From Ampelocalamus luodianensis (lineage: Eukaryota > Streptophyta > Magnoliopsida > Poales > Poaceae): a stretch of DNA of 64,000 nt. The DNA lies in assembly GCA_036346255.1 (NCBI GenBank), contig CM070638.1, positions 39,308,394-39,372,393 on the forward strand, given 5' to 3'. The position numbers and the translations under genes were made by a program. Below are positions 1 through 10,689 of the stretch, piece after piece (position 1 is the first letter of the stretch; every line of letters starts with the position of its first letter). The notes under the pieces were generated by a model that saw nothing but the letters and a program-made list of their open reading frames with translations, was not told the origin of the DNA and ran no database searches.

Positions 1-85
1 AATCTCTGTCCATACAAACTAATGTTTGAAATTTATCCTATCTACGACAAAGAAGCACTAAGCAATTAGTTTCAAACTACTTGCC

Positions 86-460
86 TTGATTCCTTTCTTG
101 CTGCCGCTGCTACCTTCCTTCCTGGCCCTTGCTTGCTGCCGCTGCTGCCTGTCCTCCTCCTCCTCTTGTTACCACCTGCTGCTGCTCCTCTTGCTGCGCT
201 TTCTTTGCCGCCTTCTTTGCTCCTCCACTTGCTTCGCCGCCGGCCAAGGTCGCTACTCCTCCTCCTCCGCTAGCCTACTACTCCTCCTCTCGCCCAATCA
301 AGAAGCAAAAGGGGGGAGAAGAGAGTGTTGCTTGCTGCTACTAGCTGCTAGCTATTGCCCTCCTGCTGTCCAGCAACTCAACAAGCAAAAGGGGGACACG
401 AGAGGGCTGCTGCAGCAGCAAAAGCACCAAAGCAAGGAGCATCCAATGCAAAGGTAGGGG
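86..460. repeat. Low-complexity CTC/CTG-rich tract
   Basis: The stretch is dominated by short runs of TCC, CTC, CTG and TTGC, with its purine-rich counterpart after position 300. Open frames exist on both strands, but their translations are only Leu/Ser/Cys/Ala runs created by the trinucleotide bias. I see no domain, signal peptide or supported start. I treat it as simple sequence, possibly a decayed 5' untranslated or promoter-like microsatellite. Confidence 0.55.
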
Positions 461-844
461 GAGACAGCTAGCTATTGGCCTGCTCCCACCCATGTGCTCC
501 TCCAACTGTGCAAGAATCAAAGGACAGCTCATGTGCTGTCAAACTAAGCACTGCAATTGCAAGCATTCAAATCCAATTGATTCATACTTTCATAACATAA
601 AAAAGCAACCAACTAAAAGATAACATGTGAAAAGAACATATTTCAATATGTAATCTAGCACAAAAAGGCCTAAACCAACCAAGGAATGACATTATGAAGT
701 CAAAAATTCAAATTCAACTTTTAAAATTTTCGCCCGGTTTTCATATCCGGTTCAGTAGGTAAATCCGATTCTGCGGTTATCACGGTAAATCCGATTCTGG
801 CGGTTACTGACGGTTTTTTCCCGGTCCCACCAAAGTGATATCGA

Positions 845-1013
845 CTGAGAGATACATTTAGAATGACGTCCTATAACTTAAAGAGTTTCACCAACAAGTC
901 ACATTCTTGTTAATTTTTATAAATGATAATTCATCTAAGGAATATAATAATATTTATTTTATAACCCATAAACATAGACATAATACAATCATATCTATGA
1001 TTGCCTTTAGGGC
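845..1013 (-). mobile_element. Decayed copia LTR terminus (Angela/BARE-like)
   Basis: Read on the minus strand from about 1013, the segment starts with a version of the CCCTAAAGGCAATCATAGA block that opens Angela/BARE-type grass copia LTRs. It continues with the AT-rich ATAATATT and CATTCTAAATG-like sequence usual just inside such LTRs. A better preserved relative lies at 61890-61948 in this window. The terminal TGTTGGAA and the other LTR end are not recognisable here, so this is a truncated remnant without identifiable target-site duplication. Confidence 0.45.
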
Positions 1014-3389
1014 AGATCACCGCGGTTTGGCGATAACGATACCGTGCTCCTTCGTAATCTCCATGCAGTGCATCGGGAGGGACAAACCAACGACGAAGGT
1101 GAAACCCGATTAGGGCACGGACGAAAGAAGAGAGGGAAAGGACGAGGAGCTCTTAGGCGAGGGGACTTTGCTTAGATGAGTTGCTATGTGACTTGTGAGG
1201 AGGGGCTGAGGGGGGGGGGCGCCGATGCGGTTTGGGGTGGAAGAGGAGGTTGAAGAAGAGAGGAAGAAGTGCAAGAGTGTCTTTTCACAGCCCACTTAGC
1301 GTGCTTTCACAGCAACCTAATGGAAGTGGCACAAAGGGAACCAAAGTAGAAACTCAGTGGTATGGAAGTCAAATGATTTTTTTCAGTGCCACATCCGAGA
1401 TTAGGGTAACTCTCAGTGGCATGGAAAGAATTTTCTCAACAAAAAAAAATCAGGTAGAGACGAACTGAGTACTGGCCGGCCTGGCCCATAATACTCGGTG
1501 GCAATTCAGCCCACATTCAACCTTATGACAAACGCTAAAAAAGCCAAACATGCGCCACGTGGCGGTGGGCTCTCTGAACTGTGGTTTTGCCGCTTCGTGA
1601 GTTTCTACCTTTTTGGATTGATTAGTTTTTGAACATTTGTTGGATCCCGGATCACATTTTAGAATGGAATTTTATTAAACTTAATGAGAATTTGATTCTG
1701 TTTCTACCCACTTATACCAACTAAAAGTTTCAGATTTCAGTTTCAATTCCCATAAATCTGTCAAATTCATGCTCTGGTCAATTTCTTCCCATAATCCAAA
1801 CAAACAATGTAACTTTATTTTCCTTTTGCATAACGACATAGTAAAATTCTCAGCAATGACAAAGTACATATAGCATAGGTTTAGCATTAACTAATGGTAA
1901 TTACACTTATAAACTGATTACTAGGGCCAAATAGACAACTTATTAGCCTGAGTGTTTCTCAAGTGATTCGAGTGGGAAAAGGGTATATCTCAAAAGTCAA
2001 AAGCCGAAGGTGCTACTATGCATCACTCTTTCAAAGTTGCACAAATATTAAAGCATGAATGAAAGGTGGATGGTGATTACTTATCCCTTCCCTTGCTTTA
2101 AGATTTGTGCAACTTGTACTGGGGTGATTCGTAGAAGCACTGCTCGTCAAAAAACCATTTCACTTAGTGATTTGGAAACTAGACTGTAATTTCTCCTCAA
2201 AACAAGAGAAATTACAAGACTAAAAACATCCAACATAAGCAACAGAGAAAGCAAAAAAAAAAAAACATCATCTAGACTATGTTGATCAGCATCCAACAGT
2301 CCAGCGCATCGATCTCAAAATTAAGAGGGGCTTGTGTTTACTTAGTCATGTTTCAAATGCATACAAAAAATCAGGGCGTTGACGCAACATATAAGATAAT
2401 AGTGATGAATCCGTGTTCCAAAACTTTCTAATTAATACCTATTAGCAGCATCAGGAGTATCTAGTATCCCAGTTTTAGCATCAGTAATACCCCTCATAGT
2501 GAACATAGCAATGGTCGGATCTGAGTCCTCGGTACCACTGCAGAGGAGACTGTAGCAGTACTATGAGTACTTGTAGCGCCCTGCGTAACAGATTTTATTG
2601 CACACAGGAAATAATGTAGCGATTTTTACTGTCTAGTACCGTAGTCTAGTACTGTTTGCTCTTGGTCTGACCGTTCGCTAGTGATTGGACGGTCCAATGG
2701 GTCCTAATGCGTATGTACTGTGCATCTCTGTTATAGCATGTAGCTACGACATAGGATCCGCGTTAGCAATGGTCTGCCACAAACAGCCAAAGTGGAAAGA
2801 AGAGTAAAAAAGTGGCATTGTGGCATTGATGCGAATCTTGGTAACATGAAGCTTATTTTTGTTTATCTTAAATGGTAAAAATAACACTTCTATTGTGCGC
2901 AAACGCTGTGGTAGGGCACCTACTGCTAACTCAATCTATGGCAGGTGCTATGCGCAGGCAACTTACCACGGACTGGATTAGTGGCAGGTCACCTGCCGCC
3001 AGCTGGGAAGTCGCCACGTGTCCTACCGCGCTTTAAAAAAGTTATTCAGGCGAGTCTACCATATCCCACAACGTGCTATTCGCACCTCCTTTACTTCACG
3101 ATTGCTCACCTGAGCGGAAATTATTTTGTTCAACCAAGACCAATAACATACTCTGTCATGACACATAAATTTCAACAACAGTGGCTACCCACCACAATTC
3201 CATATCTCTTTAAGTCAAATTTAACATATGATCATGGGCCCATCACAACTAAACTTCTCTACGATACCCATGTTGGTGATACAATTATGTCCAACTAATA
3301 TAATGATCATTCTATGGTGATAAGTGATTCATGGTATTCAAATGTTCAATGGAGACATAATAACAAATAGGTGATTAGCTATTCCCAAA
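1014..3389. other. Non-coding stretch, no gene recognised
   Basis: No open frame here resembles a known protein. Visible items are a G-run near 1209-1217, an A-run near 2255-2267, and a GC-rich block at about 2910-3035 with an internal palindromic GGCAGGTSACCTGCC-like sequence. That block could belong to an unidentified DNA transposon. Upstream exons of the GH116 gene were looked for and not found, so the gene appears 5'-truncated here. Confidence 0.4.
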
Positions 3390-4275
3390 AGCAGAAAGCC
3401 TCCGTTGGAGATATCCAAACCATCTCAAGCGATGCTGGACAAGTTTCTCTTCAATTGGTGTTATCCCCACCCCTCATTGCGGATTCGATATCACCTTGTG
3501 TGGCCACATATCTACTGCAACATCCTCATCTCCGTTATACTCATATTCTGTATATGTTGTCTTTTAGTCGCCTAATATTCTACTCCATATAGCATCGCAG
3601 GTCTGATCGACGTCCTATAGAACTTATCCTTTAACTTTTGAGGGACTTTTTTTTGTCACACAGGACACCTGATGCTTGGCGCTATTTCACCCACCCCGCT
3701 CTAATCCTGTGGCTCACGTCTTCATCAATCTCTCCGTCTCGCTGTAGCATCGATCCCAAATACCAGAATGTGTCGTTCCTAGGCACTACTTGTCCGTCCA
3801 GCCTAACATCTCTATCATCTACCCTGTCACCACTGAAATCACACTTCATATACTCAGTTTTAGTTCTGCTAAGTCTAGAGCCCTTCGATTTTAAGGTCTT
3901 CCTCCACATCTCCAACTTCCTATCGACACCTATCCTACTCTTATCAACTAAACACTACATCATCAGCGAAAAGCATACACCAAGGGATATCTCCTTGTAT
4001 GTCCCGTGTAACCTCGTCCATCACTAGGGCAAAAAATGTATGGGCTCAACGCTGACCTTTGATGTAGTCCTATCTTAATAGAAAAATCACTAGTATCACC
4101 ACACCACATATTTTGACATCGTCACAACATTTTGGTACATATTCTTAATTAGGGTAACATACTTTGTTGGAACTTTTTTCCTTTAAAACGCCTATCACAT
4201 GATCTTTCTTGGTACTTTGTCACAGGCTTTCTCCAAATTGATAAACACCATGTGAAAATCCTTCTTTTACTCCCT
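3390..4275 (-). pseudogene. RTE-type LINE reverse transcriptase remnant
   Basis: The minus-strand translation contains, in order, a relative of HMVFINLEKACDKVPRK near 4200-4260, then a DIPWCMLFADDVV-like catalytic block near 3965-4010. These are followed by the EMWRKTLKSKGSRLSRTKTEY segment and the DTFWYLGSMLQRDGEIDEDV segment (3682-3915). The C-terminal part RQASGVLCD, PAMLYGVEYW and PIEEKLVQHRLRWFG reaches about 3400. This order is the RT thumb and C-terminus of plant RTE-clade LINEs. Frames are broken by stops and shifts, and no endonuclease domain remains. The element is 5'-truncated and dead; its ends were judged from similarity only, without a recognised poly(A) tail or duplication. Confidence 0.75.
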
Positions 4276-4554
4276 ATATCTTTTCATCACCTGTCGTGTC
4301 AAGAAAATCGACTCCGAACCGTCGTGTCAGGAATATCTCCTCTGATACTGAACTAATTAAAACCAGTAACTTTTACCATCCACCGAGCTTTGTCCTTTCC
4401 AGAGCTGATTTTAGGATCCTACTTCCTAGTTTTGTTGTACACCCATTGATAATATAAAATCTATTGAGAAATTTGTCATTGGATAACAATATCCTACATC
4501 TGACTGTTTTACCGTGGTAACTATATTTCTTCTAGTTGATATTTGTTACTGAGT

Positions 4555-4655
4555 TTCATCTGTCACTCTCAACAATGATTAGAACGTAGTTCCTGGGAGA
4601 GGCAAATTGAGGAGTGGCAGAATCCTATTTTGCAAGACAAGAGGTTTCCTGCTTA
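4555..4655 (+). pseudogene. GH116 pseudogene exon (WERQIEEW segment)
   Basis: The readable part encodes SWERQIEEWQNPILQDKRF and stops at a GT donor at 4656-4657. The 5' boundary is uncertain because sequence before the Ser codon is frameshifted; a possible acceptor lies near 4553. The last two exon bases are TA where TG is expected. After splicing to the G at 4735 the conserved Trp codon becomes TAG. Confidence 0.75.
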
Positions 4656-4734
4656 GTACGTATGTTCTAACTTTTATGAGCTAACAATCAGGGAGTACTG
4701 AACACTGATGCATAGTATGAATTTTCTTGAACAG

Positions 4735-4796
4735 GTATCCAGTCACACTCTTCAATGAACTATATTATCTTAATGCTGGAGCAACTATATGGACAG
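4735..4796 (+). pseudogene. GH116 pseudogene exon with nucleophile segment
   Basis: A small 62-bp exon with AG at 4733-4734 and GT at 4797-4798. It encodes YPVTLFNELYYLNAGATIWT, the segment holding the predicted catalytic Glu (codon 4757-4759). The reading frame is intact within the exon. A Gly of the usual NAGG motif reads as Ala. Confidence 0.9.
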
Positions 4797-4877
4797 GTAC
4801 TTCCCTCAAACATGTTTTCTTCTCACTGAAAACAGGCACTACCTTTCATGAATATTAACATAGGTGCATCTCCACAG

Positions 4878-5123
4878 ATGGATTGCCACCAATCCAAAGT
4901 TTGACAGCAATTGGTGAAAAAAAAGTTGTCTTCACATGTCAAATGGAGAAACTGATGATGTCAACGAGATGATCCCACGGAATAATACTGCCACTGACGT
5001 CCTCATCAAATGGCATCTATACTTGAGAGAATTCGTGCATCTATTGCGTTGAATTCTGCCATAGGAACAACTTTGCTTCAGGGTGAAGAGAACGTTGGCC
5101 AATTTCTCTACCTTGAGGGAATT
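4878..5123 (+). pseudogene. GH116 pseudogene exon, part before the LINE
   Basis: The exon follows an AG at 4876-4877 and encodes DGLPPIQSLTAIGEKK, then NGETDDVNEMIPRNNTATDV. After at least two small indels (near 4925 and near 5005) it encodes NSAIGTTLLQGEENVGQFLY. It is cut at the end of LEG by an L1 LINE. Bases 5110-5123 are the left copy of the 14-bp target-site duplication, and the exon resumes at 7746. Confidence 0.9.
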
Positions 5124-5404
5124 TTTTTTTGACGTGAGAAGATAGAGAAAAACCTCTACCTTATGTCCATTATATTTCAATAGAAGTCAAAACAAGAGTT
5201 ACAAAAGAGCGGAAGCAAAAACAAAACAAAAATAAAAAATAAAAAACAAAACAGAGAAGAAGAAAAGAAGAGAAAGTGGTAACGAAAAGTTACAACAAGA
5301 GTTGGTTCTATTGACGAACACCATCTTGAAGCTTGGGTTTCATTCGGTGTGACCAAAGATTGATCAAATTATGTATCTGGTGGCGCAGCAATGTCGCGTT
5401 ATGA

Positions 5405-6190
5405 TCAACGTGCCGAAAGACTGTCATTTCTCGTCATCCAAAGTGTATACGCACAGGCTGCGAAGCAGATCGGCCAAATTTTGCAAAAACCTGCATCCCC
5501 TACTCTTGTCATTTCCATAAAATGTAATATATTTTGAGACGAGTTGGCTTCCCTTGTGAGTTGTAATGCTCTCCAAAGAGTGTCAGCAGGCTTGCAACGC
5601 AGAATAATGTGATCAATCGTTTCTATCGCAGGGCAGATATCACAAAATGGGTCATGAGTCCAATGTTTAACTAACATGTTGTCTTTGGTGTTTAAACGTC
5701 CTCTGAAAGCAAGCCATAAGAAGATTCTACAGCTATGAGGTATAGATCGAATCCAAGTGTAGTCCATTGCTGGCCAGTTTAGACCATGAAAAGATAGGGT
5801 TCTGTAGAATGACGATGTAGTTGGGGTGGTCATGGTAGAGCTTGATAGCCTCTGATCCTGAGAATCGAGATGTAGCTGTTGGGTGGATAAAAAATCTCTC
5901 AGGATCAGGAATTCTACGGTAGCCTATTGTGAGAGGATCGGTCGTAGAGAGATCACCCAATTGTTATCTCTGTACTGGGATCTGACGGTGCAGTTTGGGT
6001 GAGTTGCGAAAGTAAATAGTGTTGGAAGGCATAGCTGAAATCTCCCCATAGACGTCCATTTATCCTTCCAAAACAAGGAATTTGCTCCATTACCAATAAT
6101 CACTTCCGTCAATTGTATTGTCACCTGTAGTACTGTCGATAGTGTTCTCCAAATAGCGGTGTCTCTCTGGCGAGGGTGCATGAATGTCAT
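5405..6190 (-). pseudogene. LINE C-terminal zinc-binding (zf-RVT) region, frameshifted
   Basis: Three overlapping minus-strand frames carry on the LINE protein: 5924-6190 (NGANSLFWKDKWTSMGRF), 5733-5960, and 5405-5833 (IPHSCRIFLWLAFRGRLNTK, then CDIC...H...C). The CDIC-IDHIILRC cluster is the plant zf-RVT motif that follows RT in L1-type LINEs. At least two frameshifts separate the pieces. The stretch 5131-5404 is the LINE 3' untranslated region, which is A-rich on the plus strand. Confidence 0.85.
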
Positions 6191-7731
6191 TCTGAATGTA
6201 CCGCGTCCTTATCCAATGGAAACAAGGATCTGTATAATTGGACAAAAGCTTTGCCACAATTTTCATGAGTAAGGCTTGGTTATGTAGTTTCAGATTTCTG
6301 AGTCCAAGTCCTCCCTGTTCTTTTGGCAAAGTGACAGTCGACCATGCCACGAGACAGTGACCCCCCTTTAGTTCTTTGTTTCCACGCCAGAGGAAAGCTC
6401 TCCGAATTTTATCCACGGCATCAATACTACGGTCTGGCCATTTGATGCAACTCATGTAGTATGTTGGTATGGTTGATAACACTGCATTGATCATCGTCAC
6501 TCTCCCACCCCAAGATAGAAGACCTGGGATCCATCCAGCCAGTTTTCTGTCGACTTTATCAATGATCGGTTGTAGAAGACTATGATGAATCTTACTCGTG
6601 TTGAGAGGTAGGCCAAGATAGTTACAAGGCAAATGGCCAACAGGGCATTGTAGGCTGTTGGCTGCCAAAATAGCGTCCTCATTTGACATATGAATTGGTA
6701 TTAACATGCTCTTATTATAATTGATCCTTAGACCTGAGAAGCAAGCGAAAGTGTCTAGTAACTCCTTTAAAATCGTGACTTGCTGAACAGTTCCTTTTAG
6801 CAAAATGAGTGTGTCATCCGCGTACTGAAGGACTGGCAGACATTCTTGAGCGTCCAACGGATTTGAAATTCTACCATCGGTCCCAGCCTGTTTAAGTAAT
6901 CTTTGTAGAACATCAGCAACTAGAATGAAGAGGTAAGGGGAGAGGGGATCTCCCTGACGCACACCGCGCTTATATTGAATTTTGTCGCCTATTGCTCCAT
7001 TAATTAGGATGTGTGCTTTGCTGGTAGATAGGATACTGTATATCCATTCCGACCATTTACTATCAAAACCTCTATGTTGTAAGATGTGTAAGAGGCATTC
7101 CCAATTGATCGTGTCAAAGGCCTTGTGGAAGTCTAGCTTGAGAATAAACATAGGTTTTTTTCTTTTCAATGCACATTGCACTAATTCTGATGCCAGAAGG
7201 AAATTTTCTGAGGTAGATCTTTTAGCAATGAATCCTAATTGCATTTGATCAATGAGATCCGGGATTTTACGTTGCAATCTTAAAGCCAAAACTTTACAAA
7301 TCAGCTTCGAAATACTATGTAAAAGAGATATTGGTCTGAAATCCTGAATGTCTTTTGGCATCTCAATCTTTGGTATCAGAGTAATATAAGATGTGTTAAC
7401 TCCTGACAGATCAAGGTTGGTTGACTGGAAATCTTCAAAAAGCTTTAGCAGATCCGGTTTCAAAGTGTCAATGAAAATCTTAAAGAAATCGTTGGTAAAG
7501 CCAACCGGCCCCGGGCTCTTATTGTTCGGGGAGAGCCTCACAGCTTCAAGAATTTCAGTCCAGGTGAAGTCTGCTGACAGGGAGTGAAGATTCTGCACCT
7601 CAAGATAAAGCGCAGAGATGTCAATAGAGGGAGTCCAAAATGTTGTCGTACTGTATATACCTCTAAAGTGTTCAGTGGCTATGCGTAACTTTGAAGATCT
7701 GTCATAGTGTTCAATCCCGTTCTCAATTAGA
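6090..7731 (-). pseudogene. LINE reverse transcriptase
   Basis: A continuous minus-strand frame of over 540 codons with the L1-type RT blocks in order: SPNNKSPGPVGFTNDFFK, TLIPKIEMPKDIQDFRPISL, KLDFHKAFDTINWECL, RGVRQGDPLSPYLFILVADV, the catalytic QYADDTLIL (about 6800-6830), and CNYLGLPLNTSKIH in the thumb. The frame enters from the truncation point, so the methionine at 7778 lies in flanking gene DNA and is not a real start. The frame is lost at 6090, and the C-terminal part continues in other frames to 5405. All RT catalytic residues appear present, so it was recently functional. Confidence 0.92.
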
Positions 7732-7745
7732 ACCTTGAGGGAATT

Positions 7746-8422
7746 GAGTATTATATGAGGAACACATATGATGTTCATTTCTATGCATCATTTTCACTTA
7801 TCATGCTGTTTCCAAAACATCAACTCTGCATTCAGAGAGACTTTGCTGCTGCTGTCATGATGCACGATCCTGAAGAACTCAGGTTCTTACATGATGGAAA
7901 ATTGGCTGCGAGAAAAGTTCCTGGTGCTGTTCTTCATGATCTTGGGCTATATGACCCATGGTTCAAAGTGAACGCGTACACACTCTATAACACAGACCGA
8001 TGGAAGGACTTGAACCCGAAGTTTGTGCTGCAAGTTTATAGAGATGTTGTGGCCACAGGTGACAAATCCTTTGCCCGAGCTGTTTGGCCATCAGTTTATA
8101 TGGCAATGGCATATATGGAGCAATTTGACAAGGATAAAGATGGGATGATTGAAAATGAGGATTTCCCAGATCAGACTTATGATGTGTGGTCGATGGCTGG
8201 TGTAAGCGCATACTGTGGTGGGCTTTGGGTGGCTGCTCTTCAGGCTGCATCGGCCTTGGCACCTGAAGTTGGTGATAAAGCTTCTGAAGAGCTTTTCTGG
8301 AACAAGTATGAGAAGGCAAAGTCTGTTTATGGCAAGCTGTGGAATGGTTCTTACTTCAATTATGATGATGGTGGCAACAAAATTAGCACCTCCATCCAGG
8401 CTGATCAATTGGCTGGACAATG
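7746..8422 (+). pseudogene. GH116 pseudogene exon, part after the LINE
   Basis: Homology resumes with IEYYMRNTYDVHFYASF and runs uninterrupted for about 225 codons to QADQLAGQ, where a GT donor follows at 8423-8424. It contains HDLGLYDPWFKVNAYTLYN, FARAVWPSVYMAMAYM and DFPDQTYDVWSMAGVSAY with the predicted acid/base Asp at 8181-8183. This is the best preserved part of the gene. The frame continues into the intron to 8627, but that tail is not coding. Confidence 0.93.
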
Positions 8423-9788
8423 GTATATCACGAAATCTGTTAACTGCGATTTTTACTATCTCTGTTCTAGTTTTCAAATCTGCATCCAATCTTGTCAAGT
8501 ACTTCCTCCGGTCACAAAAGAATGTCGTATTGGATATCGACGCAGTCTCCAAGATGCAACTTTGACTACTAATTTATATTGTACTAGATTTATAAAACCT
8601 AATAAAATTATATTTATATTATTATGAAAGTTCTTTTCGAAATAAATATATACATATAATTTTCATATGTTCAATCGAAATATTGAAAAAGATATCGATA
8701 ATCAAAGTTAAGAATATTTGACTATACGTACTCCAAAACAACATTCTTTTGTGACCAGAGGGGTAACTTTCTTGTCTAATGAGATAAATGGATACAAGTT
8801 TGGCCATAATACATTTTGTGTTCTGTTTCTAGCTTGCGCTGTTCGAGCATTTACTGGATACTAAATTTTCCTGTGCTTCTAGTGTTGATTTTTTTTTAAA
8901 AAAATAATATAGTTTTTATTCCAAAATACAACAATAATACTATGTTTTTTATTTTGCAGGAATAATCATCTGTCGCTCAACCGCTGAGTGACTAGCCCAA
9001 GTCACTCAACGGTTGAGCGATTTAGACACTTGTCGCCCAACAGTGTATAATGCATCCCTGCTAGTTGAGCGGCCTGTGCACTTGGACCAACCGTTGAGCG
9101 ACAAGTCTCAGCCATTGAGCGATTTGGGTTAGTCACTCAACGGTTGAGCGACAGATGATTATTCCTATAAAAAAACACAGTATTATTATTGTATTTCGGA
9201 ATAAAAACTAGGTTATTTTGAAAAAAAAATTCTTCTAGTGTTAGCATGAATTTTGGCTATTTCATTCTCCAGCTGCACTGAAATACTAACAATACCTGAT
9301 TATACAAAGGAAATGCTTATTATGCTTTTAGTAATAAATTTCTAACAAATACATATTTATGTTGCATTAGTTCTACTTGGTGAGTCGCTGAAAATTTGGG
9401 CAAAACAATATGAAAAATGCACAACTTTAATCTTTGCTATTAACAACTTTAAGAACTTTCATTGTGGAAATGCACCTCTCGTGTTATCAATACAAACATT
9501 ATTTTTGGTTGTCATGTACATATGGGGTAATAAACAGACATGTTTCAGTTGAATAAAGCTTACAGTGACAGAATACCTATGAAGTAACAAATCAGGTATC
9601 AGAGTGTACTCCAGTTCCAGTAGTATATATGAACACGTGCATTACAGCATATTTCCATGGATACGGTTTTTCATTACTGAATTTCAAGTGTTGTTTCTGT
9701 CACATTTCCAAATGCCATAGACTAATGTACTTAGGCTTAATTTATCCTATTGACGAATAACTCGTTGAACTATGTGATCCTTCCAGGT
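8423..9788 (+). other. Intron of the GH116 pseudogene
   Basis: The intron runs from the GT at 8423 to the AG at 9787-9788. The split Trp codon TG|G joins correctly across it. It is AT-rich with one recognisable insertion, the foldback element at 8887-9231. I see no gene in the rest. Confidence 0.85.
8887..9231. mobile_element. MULE-like foldback MITE
   Basis: A 345-bp non-coding element made of two long inverted arms. The left arm runs from the T-run at 8889 through AGGAATAATCATCTGTCGCT (8959-8978). The right arm is its complement, ending in the A-run near 9221-9229. The middle has degenerate copies of CACTCAACGGTTGAGCGA in both orientations. An 11-bp direct repeat CTTCTAGTGTT flanks it at 8876-8886 and 9232-9242. 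Long inverted arms plus a 9-11-bp duplication is the signature of Mutator-like elements. It encodes nothing and would depend on a transposase elsewhere. Confidence 0.85.
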
Positions 9789-10030
9789 ATGCCAAAGCTT
9801 GTGACCTCTTTCCAATTGTTGACAAGGATAAGGCACAAAGTGCACTAAAAAAGATCTATTCTTTCAATTTGATGAAGTTCAAGGATGGTAAAAGGGGAGC
9901 AATGAATGGGATGTGGCCAGATGGCACAGTGGACATGTCCACTATGCAATCTAGGGAGATATGGCCAGTGTGACGTATGCACTTGCTGCAACTATGATTC
10001 AAGAAGGCATGGTTGAGGAGGGGTTCAAAA
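9789..10030 (+). pseudogene. GH116 pseudogene exon, part before the copia element
   Basis: The exon starts after the AG at 9787-9788 and encodes YAKACDLFPIVDKDKA, SFNLMKFKDGKRGAMNGMW and TMQSREIWP. One G is missing right after the Pro codon, which brings a TGA into frame near 9971. The downstream bases still match VTYALAATMIQEGMVEEGFK in the shifted frame. The exon is cut after GGGTTCAAAA by the copia insertion; 10026-10030 is the left CAAAA duplication. Confidence 0.9.
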
Positions 10031-10303
10031 TGTTGAGGAACCGTCGCTGGCGAGTCCAGTCCGAGCGATTACCTCGTAGACAAGCGTAGAATCGTAAGAA
10101 CAATGCATGAACAACAAGAACAGAATAAAAGATAGAACACAGAGATGTAGGGGGACTTCTTGCTTCTCTTTATTCTTTCATCCATCGATCAATCTTTTAC
10201 AATGAATAGCACCCCCTATTTATAGGCTACGACCCTGCTAGGGTTTGGGATGAGGAGCCCACCTTGGGCCAGGACTCCCGGTCCTGGGTCCGGTTTCCTA
10301 ACA
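10031..10303 (-). repeat. 3' LTR of copia copy 1
   Basis: A 273-bp LTR, TG...CA bounded, whose reverse complement matches the LTRs at 25085-25357 and 31764-32036. It holds a minus-strand TATA box (CCTATAAATAGGGGG complement near 10212-10225) and AATAAA-like signals. Just inside lies a polypurine tract, seen as CTCCCCCTTGGGC at 10304-10316. Confidence 0.92.
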
Positions 10304-10689
10304 CTCCCCCTTGGGCACTCATCCTTCATGTCCATGTCTCATCAAAACTCCATAAAAACCCAGTGGGAAAAATTTGGAGAAAGAGTACATTAATCATGTT
10401 CTGCTATGCTGCACGAATTGCCTCATTAAAAACCTTAGCCGAGAAACTTCAGGAAAACTCGTCAAGGGAAAAAGAGTACAATCCACCCAATTTCATTTAA
10501 TCTCCAGGATTTACCTTTTGGGTACTCGGTCTTCGTGATCAAGCTTTAGTAATGAGTTCGTGAAGGTTCTCCCCCTGAATTCTGCACTTCTCTAAGTCTC
10601 ATCATTCCAATTCCACATATGCATCTTTCAAAGCTAGGCTGGAAGTGACTTAGTGAATAAATGCAAGATTCTCACATGACCTAGTATGG

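Larger units (their letters stand above)
5124..7731 (-). mobile_element. 5'-truncated L1-type LINE in an exon
   Basis: A minus-strand non-LTR retrotransposon. It is flanked by a perfect 14-bp direct repeat ACCTTGAGGGAATT (5110-5123 and 7732-7745), and the minus-strand 3' end carries a short poly(A), seen as T at 5122-5130. About 2.6 kb remains: the RT domain and the C-terminal zinc-binding region, but no ORF1 and no endonuclease. This 5' truncation is typical of target-primed reverse transcription. It sits inside a GH116 exon and by itself abolishes that coding sequence. Removing the element and one repeat copy restores continuous homology FLYLEG-IEYYM. Confidence 0.95.

Noticed and set aside
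86..532. Overlapping open frames on both strands at the window start
   Set aside because: Translations are Leu/Ser/Cys/Ala repeats produced by CTC/CTG tracts; no domain, and frames open on both strands.
8091..8552. Antisense frames over the GH116 exon
   Set aside because: They are shadows of the strongly conserved plus-strand coding sequence.
8887..9231. Possible microRNA precursor or CRISPR-like repeat
   Set aside because: The structure is two long inverted arms with an 11-bp flanking duplication, which fits a MULE MITE. Repeats are not evenly spaced, and this is a plant genome.
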